From: Apostichopus californicus
Taxonomy: Eukaryota; Echinodermata; Holothuroidea; Aspidochirotida; Stichopodidae
Direction: 5' to 3'
Assembly (NCBI GenBank): GCA_020650975.1
Contig: JAIPMN010009219.1
Coordinates: 1-34,644, forward strand
Length of the DNA: 34,644 nucleotides
Within the stretch, counting starts at the first letter, position 1. Each line of letters opens with the position of its first letter. A model generated the notes under the pieces. The model made no database searches. It was not told the DNA's origin and saw only the letters and a program-made list of their open reading frames with translations. Positions 32,512 through 34,644 of this stretch are shown piece after piece. A program made the translations under genes and the position numbers.

Positions 32512-33694
32512 CTGAAAAACAACAACAACAACAACATTAATGATTTTCCAAATAGTTCCCAAGTAGAAGACCAAGAAAATGGCCCTCTTGAAGTTTGCAA
32601 CAGTTGTAAATAGTCCTTCAGACCAAAAAGACTCTGCAATTAGTTGTAGAATATCTGTGGAGTGGTTGCACCTTATCTTGGGTTTCTTCACATGACGGGT
32701 TCCCATCCCCTTCCCCTGAAAAACTAGCTTAAAATATGTAACGCCAGTCCCTGCTGTATGCAGAAATTAACTAACCACCTAGGCCCTATCCCCTCACCCC
32801 CTCCCAACCCCCCACCCCCCATTTGCCTTTCCACTCAGAAAGGTTGAATGAAATAAAAAAAGGTATTATCAGCTCCTGTCAAAGTTGAATTGGTTAAATT
32901 TCTACGTTGTTTCATTTCATATTCTCTAACAGGATTAAAGAGATGCATACCCCAATAATAATTGACAGGAGGACAAAAAAACCCATCTGTCATTAATGAA
33001 ATGTTTGAATCATTTTTGACAACAACATGAATATACCCAGATCTCGTACTGTCAATGGAACGATGTTTGAGGTTCAAATAGGTATGAAAAATAAACCCAT
33101 CACAAATGATCACATCTGGGAGATTACTTAAAGCTGTACTTTAAATAGATATCCATTAAAAGAATAGAATATCCATTATTTCTCATTGCAAAATCGATCT
33201 TCACTTGTCAAAATAGCTAGGCTTAGTGTCTACAAGCAGTATGATAGATAATATAATATAACATGGATGGTTCAATGGACTAATAAAATATGCTGATTTG
33301 ATAAGGAAAATATAAAAAAAAACTTCAAATTGATTCCCATCATATTTGGTATTAAAGCTGATGTTACAATTCATTGTTTTTAATGAAGAGACATAGACAT
33401 AAGGGCAAATTTAAGGGGCAGAAAAAGTATGAAAAATGTGTGAAACCAACGCCTTACAGATTCAGCTATTGGTTTTATGTGTTATGTCTTGTTATGTTTT
33501 ACCAGTTATGTTATCTTTGTACCAATTCACTCGATGGAGAGTGCAATTTTTTTTTTAAGAGACTAATTGAGGAAGATAGATGAGGAAAGTGTCTCTGTAA
33601 ACTGGAAAGAGACGAGCGAAGTCAATTCCGTTATGTTATACTTTTGTGGTTAACAACAACAGAAGATATCTTTATATAATTTGTACCTTTACAG
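32512..33694. other. Non-coding stretch with C-rich tract
   Basis: (GTT)n lies at 32518-32535 on the minus strand, and a C-rich tract at 32784-32820 has runs of 3, 4, 5, 3, 6 and 6 C (G-quadruplex potential on the minus strand). Open frames at 32835-33113 and 33374-33583 have no motif support. Confidence 0.5.
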
Positions 33695-33840
33695 AGAATG
33701 TGCTTGCAACCCTCAAGGTATTCATTCACAGCAGATGCCATACAAAGATGCACTCTTAATAGAGGGCGCACTGCCAGAATATATCTCTCAGAAACCTTAC
33801 TTTTCTGCATTAATTTCAGTAGGCTTAGACCAGAGTTATG
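33695..33840 (+). CDS. Candidate exon at right edge (unidentified)
   Basis: 146 bases between a good acceptor (TTTGTACCTTTACAG) and a good donor (TTATG then GTAAAT). Taking the first base as the end of a codon, it reads ECACNPQGIHSQQMPYKDAL, then LIEGALPEYISQKPYFSALI, then SVGLDQSY and one base of the next codon. The base composition is less AT-rich than the flanks. A second plus frame and a minus frame are also open, so coding is not proved. I recognise no family; C-x-C-N-P-x-G recalls laminin-type EGF modules but is far too short. Confidence 0.35.
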
Positions 33841-34373
33841 GTAAATGTACTGTGTACAATTAGCAGCTGGCATTGTAATTAATATGAAAACTTGGAATAA
33901 GTGAAATTTAGTAATTCAGCACATTTAGTAGAGTACATTGGTATCAAAACTGGGTCATTTCCCTGTAGGGTAAGGAAATCATCTTGTCCAAGGACTTAAG
34001 TAAGCAGTCCGTTGAACTTACTTTTTATTTATTGACACAAATAGATGAAAGAAGCACATAAAAACAGTCATGATTAATTTTTGTCGTTTTCCTCTCTCTC
34101 TCATTCTTTCTCTATCTCTCTTGATTCTTACTTCTTCTTTTTAACATAATTCTTGTTAATGAAAATGCTACTTATAAGTGATGGGTTTGTTATTCTGTGG
34201 CAAGTTAAAACAAATTGCATAGCTAGTTTGCTACTACATCTGTGGCAATTCCAAGGACTTCTTTTGAAGTTCCTAGCACAGTCAAGAAAGCAAGTCGAAA
34301 ATAGGAATTATTTCAGTCAATTTCTTTGGACAACGAAAATCTTGAATTGACAAACGTACTGCTTTCATTACAG
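33841..34373. other. Intron-like stretch
   Basis: Would be the intron between the two plus-strand candidates. It includes a (CT)n run near 34091-34125. The frame at 34153-34350 has no support. Confidence 0.4.
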
Positions 34374-34414
34374 AAAAAAGTGACAAAGCGCAGTGTTTTT
34401 TCCGCCCTTGCTGA
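34374..34414 (+). CDS. Candidate terminal exon, phase-matched to 33695-33840
   Basis: A strong acceptor (TACTGCTTTCATTACAG) precedes it. Joined to the one-base carry of the previous candidate exon it reads EKSDKAQCFFRPC and stops at TGA (34412-34414). Of the frames of the upstream exon, only the ECACNPQG frame gives an open junction. Another frame of this segment, KKVTKRSVFSALAEGRKKPG and onward, is open for 28 codons and could be the real one if the upstream exon is not its partner. The following Cys-poor T-rich sequence shows no clear poly(A) signal before the window ends. Confidence 0.3.
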
Positions 34415-34644
34415 AGGGAGAAAAAAACCTGGCCTTCACCTTTTGTGCAGTACAAAGTGAAAAAGCTTCTCTGAAATTTATTTTTTTCCTTTTTTTTTTT
34501 TATCTCTTACATTTACTTCATTTACTACTTCATTTACTATTAGGGAAACAAACCAAGGTTTACAAATCCCAGTGGGACAATCTACATGGCAGAGTTTAGA
34601 TATTGCACTGACTTCTAATAGATGCTTTACGTACTGTGAACTCA
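34415..34644. other. Right edge, possibly 3' UTR
   Basis: T-rich run near 34481-34500 and repeated CATTTACT words near 34510-34540. Nothing else is seen up to the end of the window. Confidence 0.4.

Noticed and set aside
1-34644. An intact LTR retroelement, Polinton or other virus-like element
   Set aside because: No long terminal repeats, capsid, integrase or polymerase frames of any length are recognisable in the window.
1-34644. CRISPR array, operon or bacterial contamination
   Set aside because: Repeats are contiguous tandem arrays without spacers, and there are no compact gene blocks; the window is metazoan in character.

Overview
The window looks like AT-rich nuclear DNA from an animal, most likely a marine invertebrate deuterostome. 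A sea cucumber or other echinoderm is my best guess, made from remembered repeat families and not from any search. The evidence is the lack of any open frame beyond about 120 codons, short exon-like islands bounded by GT/AG splice signals, many simple and tandem repeats, and a typical metazoan mix of transposon remnants: a tRNA-derived SINE, a LINE 3' end, a Penelope-type ribozyme, hAT elements and a TTAA-type MITE. There are no bacterial operons, no rRNA genes, no CRISPR array and no intact tRNA gene.

Minus-strand layer. Four exon-like segments read leftwards: a Lys-rich exon (32451-32511), an ATG-bearing 24-base segment with a perfect Kozak context and a consensus donor (22854-22877), a 68-base coiled-coil exon (7753-7820), and a possible acidic terminal exon with a poly(A) signal (about 2045-2298). 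The middle two are phase-compatible. They could belong to one or two genes with introns of 15 kb or more. I could not name any of the products.

Plus-strand layer. A 73-codon phase 0-0 exon candidate at 13423-13641 resembles the DM10 domain of EFHC/Rib72-type ciliary microtubule inner proteins. At the right edge two splice-bounded segments (33695-33840 and 34374-34414) join in a consistent frame and could be the 3' end of another gene.

Repeat layer, left to right: a homopurine-type minisatellite (970-1189); a 60-bp minisatellite in a trimeric higher-order pattern (2690-3175); a SINE with an ATAC tail (5501-5769); a hammerhead ribozyme from a Penelope-like element (6333-6374); a 981-bp hAT element with perfect 8-bp target duplications and a second hAT-like element nested in it (10701-11681); 102-bp and 195-bp tandem duplications (12319-13168); a 356-bp TTAA element (15367-15722); three copies of a dispersed repeat carrying a minus-strand splice-donor-like end (4831, 16225, 18593); TGACCT direct repeats (21979); a 64-bp satellite whose edges decay (30120-31450); and a truncated LINE with nested 3' hairpins (32038-32440). 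C- or G-rich islands recur every couple of kilobases.

Most of the rest is intron-like or intergenic AT-rich sequence in which I recognise nothing. The single-exon gene calls are modest in confidence. The structural calls for repeats and transposons (hAT, TTAA element, SINE, satellites, LINE end) are well supported by the sequence itself.
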